From NCBI RefSeq assembly GCF_964355755.1, contig NC_092675.1, positions 12,663,312 to 12,727,311 of the forward strand: 64,000 nt of DNA. The letters are read 5' to 3'. Numbering within the stretch: the stretch's first letter is position 1; every line of letters starts with the position of its first letter. Made by a program: the position numbers and the translations under genes. The notes under the pieces were generated by a model. The model had not been told where the DNA came from. It saw nothing but the letters and a program-made list of their open reading frames with translations, and made no database searches. This DNA comes from Antedon mediterranea (lineage: Eukaryota > Echinodermata > Crinoidea > Comatulida > Antedonidae). Shown piece after piece: positions 61,092-64,000 of the stretch.

Positions 61092-64000
61092 AATACATTA
61101 TAAATCGTTTTAGACCATTTTGAGCATTTCGACAAAACTTTTTCACACAAAATACCAAAGTGCTTAGAATAGCTTCAAATCGCATTTGGAGACGTTTTAG
61201 ACCATTTTGTGATTTTCGAAAAAACTTTTTAACATAAAAACACCAAAGTGCTTAGAATAGCTTCAAATCACATTTGGAGACGTTTTAGACCATAAGTGCT
61301 TAGAATCACATTATAAACCGTTTTAGACCATTTTGAGCATTTCGATAACAATTTTCACACAAAAACATCAAAGAGCACAAAATAGCTTAATATCGTATTT
61401 AAAAATGTTTTAGACCATTTTGAGCATTTAGATAAAACTTTTTCACACAAAACACCAAAGTGCATAGAATAGCTTCAAATCGCATTTGGAGACGTTTTAG
61501 ACCATTTTGTGATTTTTGAAAAAACTTGTTAACATAAAAACACCAAAGTGCTTAGAATAGCTTCAAATCACATTTGGAGACGTTTTAGACCATTTTGTGA
61601 TTTTCGAAAAAACTTGTTAACATAAAAACACGAAAGTGCTTAGAATAGCTTCAAATCGCATTTGGAAACGTTTTAGACCATTTAGTGATTTTCGAAAAAA
61701 CTTGTTAACATAAAAACACGAAAGTGCTTAGAATAGCTTCAAATCGCATTTGGAAACGTTTTAGACCATTTTGTGATTTTCGAAAAAAATTGTTAACATA
61801 AAAACACCAAAGTGTTTAGAATAGCTTCAAATCACATTTGGAGACGTTTTAGACCAATTTGTGATTTTCGAAAAAACTTATCAACATAAAAACACCAAAG
61901 GGTTTAGAATAGCTTCAAATCGCATTTGGAGACGTTTTAGACCATTTTGTGATTTTCGAAAAAACTTGTTAACATAAAAACACGAAAGTGCTTAGAATAG
62001 CTTCAAATCGCATTTGGAAACGTTTTAGACCATTTTGTGATTTTCGAAAAAACTTGTTAACATAAAAACATGAAAGTGCTTAGAATAGCTTCAAATCGTA
62101 TTTGGAGACGTTTTAGACCATTTTGTGATTTTCGAAAAAACTTGTTAACATAAAAACACCAATGTGCTTAGAATAGCTTCAAATCGCATTTTGAGACGTT
62201 CTAGACCATTTTGTGCATTTCGATGAAACTTGGTTACACAAAAACATCAAAGTGCTTAAAATCACATTATAAACCATTTTAGACCATTTTGAGCATTTCG
62301 ATAACACTTTTCACACAAAAACATCAAAGAGCACAAAATAGCTTAATATCGTATTTAAAAACGTTTTAGACCATTTTGAGCATTTCGACAAAACTTTTTC
62401 ACACAAAACACCAAAGTGCTTAGAATAGCTTCAAATCGCATTTGGAGACGTTTTAGACCATTTTGTGATTTTCGAAAAAACTTGTTAACATAAAAACATC
62501 AAAGTGTACAGAATAACTTCAAATCGCATTTGGAGACCGTTTTAGGCCAATTTGTGATTTTCGAAAAAACATGTTAACCTAAAAATACCAAAGTGTTTAG
62601 AATAGCTTCAAATCGCATTTGGAGACGTTTTAGACCATTTTGTGATTTTCGACAAAACTTGTTAACATAAAAACACCAAAGTGCTTCAAATCGCATTTGG
62701 AGACATTTTAGACCAATTTGTGATTTTTGAAAAAACTTGTTAACATAAAAACACCAAAGTGCTTACAATAGCTTCAAATCGTATTTGGAGACGTTTTAGA
62801 CCATTTTGTGATTTTCGAAAAAACTTGTTAACATAAAAACACCAAAGTACTTAGAATAGCTTCAAATCGCATTTTGAGACGTTTTAGACCATTTTATGCA
62901 TTTCGATGAAACTTGGTTACACAAAAACATCAATGTGCTTAAATTCACATTATAATCCGTTTTAGACCATTTTGAGCATTTCGATAACACTTTTCACACA
63001 AAAACATCAAAGAGCACAAAATAGCTTAATATCGTATTTAAAAACGTTTTAGACCATTTTGAGCATTTAGACAAAACTTTTTCACACAAAACACCAAAGT
63101 GTTTAGAATAGCTTCAAATCGCATTTGGAGACGTTTTAGACCATTTTGTGATTTTCGAAAAAACTTGTTAACATAAAAACACCAAAGTGCTTCAAATCGC
63201 ATTTGAGACATTTTAGACCAATTTGTGATTTTTGAAAAAACTTGTTAACATAAAAACACCAAAGTGCTTACAATAGCTTCAAATCGTATTTGGAGACGTT
63301 TTAGACCATTTTGTGATTTTCGAAAAAACTTGTTAACATAAAAACACCAGAGTACTTAGAATAGCTTCAAATCGCATTTGGAGACGTTTTAGACCATTTT
63401 ATGCATTTCGATGAAACTTGGTTACACAAAAACATCAAAGTGCTTAAAATCACATTATAATCCGTTTTAGACCATTTTGAGCATTTCGATAACACTTTTC
63501 ACACAAAAACATCAAAGAGCACAAAATAGCTTAATATCGTATTTAAAAACTTTTTAGACCATTTTGAGCATTTCGACAAAACTTTTTCACACAAAACACC
63601 AAAGTGCTTAGAATAGCTTCAAATCGCATTTGGAGACGTTTTAGACCATTTTGTGATTTTCGAAAAAAATTGTTAACATAAAAACATCAAAGTGTACAGA
63701 ATAGCTTCAAATCGCATTTGGAGACCGTTTTAGGCCAATTTGTGATTTTCGAAAAAACTTGTTAACCTAAAAATACCAAAGTGTTTAGAATAGCTTCAAA
63801 TCGCATTTGGAGACGTTTTAGACCATTTTGTGATTTTCGAAAAAACTTGTTAACATAAAAACACCAAAGTGCTTAGAATAGCTTCAAATCGCATTTGGAG
63901 ACATTTTAGACCAATTTGTGATTTTCGAAAAAACTTATCAACATAAAAACACCAAAGGGTTTAGAATATCTTCAAATCGCATTTGGAGACGTTTTAGACC
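61092..64000. repeat. Satellite block repeating 40.79-43.51 kb
   Basis: After an odd join near 61092 (GCTTAGAATACATTATAAATC), the sequence follows 40790-43515 at a constant offset of 20,302 bp, including the truncated junction at 61290 and the GTGTACAGAAT pair at 62504 and 63692. Past about 63817 it instead follows 57.5-57.7 kb at an offset of 6,303 bp. The array continues past the window's end. Confidence 0.83.

Larger units (their letters stand above)
1..64000. repeat. AT-rich satellite array, 78-88 bp monomers in higher-order repeats
   Basis: The core GTTTTAGACCATTTTG (with small variants) recurs every 78-88 bp across the window, always on the plus strand, interrupted only at 744-1049, 26736-27282, 30029-31082, 36273-36819 and 39566-40619. 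A typical 88 bp monomer has 28 G+C, about 32%. Between cores there are five recurring forms (A to E), arranged in repeating orders rather than at random. This is the structure of a satellite with higher-order repeats, as known from centromeric and pericentromeric arrays. No gene, rRNA or telomere repeat is seen inside it. I do not recognise the family by name. Chromosomal position and function are not shown by the sequence. Confidence 0.97.

Overview
The window is one long block of eukaryotic tandem satellite DNA with no recognisable protein-coding gene. Nearly every base belongs to an AT-rich (about 32% GC) family of 78-88 bp monomers, all in the same orientation and all carrying the core GTTTTAGACCATTTTG. 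I sort them into five subtypes, counted from that core: A (88 bp, contains TTTTCGAAAA and GTTAAC), B (87 bp, ...CTTTTTCACACAAAACACC...), C (78 bp, ...TTTCGATGAAACTTG...), D (87 bp, ...AGCTTAATATCGTATTTAAAAAC) and E (78 bp, A-like front joined to a C-like end). They are ordered into higher-order repeats (HORs). The C-D-B trimer (252 bp) and runs of A are the main modules.

Layout: 1-1.7 kb is a block that recurs at 5.16, 26.7, 36.2, 44.46 and 58.6 kb. Its first copy is broken by a tRNA-derived SINE (744-1049, minus strand). 1.7-13.5 kb holds HORs of about 1.1-1.36 kb. 13.5-18.5 kb holds a regular 1,232 bp HOR marked by a truncated monomer. 20.98-22.35 kb holds a 683 bp HOR of eight monomers. 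22.25-41.3 kb is a 9,537 bp segment present twice in tandem and almost identical; each copy carries the same two non-autonomous DNA transposons (547 bp and 1,054 bp, both with TTAA at the ends). 47.0-52.2 kb is three copies of a 1,690 bp HOR, the second enlarged by exactly one C-D-B trimer and the third shortened by 213 bp. 52-64 kb is a mosaic of blocks seen earlier, some matching at fixed offsets of 20,302 bp and 6,303 bp.

Organism: an animal is most likely, because of the HOR satellite, a tRNA-headed SINE with Pol III A and B boxes, and TTAA-flanked short transposons. The CTAG/AGGCCT-rich stretch in the larger transposon reminds me of marine invertebrate (for example echinoderm) genomes, but that is only an impression. 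The array could be centromeric or pericentromeric; nothing in the sequence proves it.

The parts act as a satellite evolving by unequal exchange, slippage and block duplication, with occasional transposon insertions that are then copied with the array. All short open reading frames are by-products of the repeat. Block boundaries were read by eye and are good to about one monomer unless stated otherwise.
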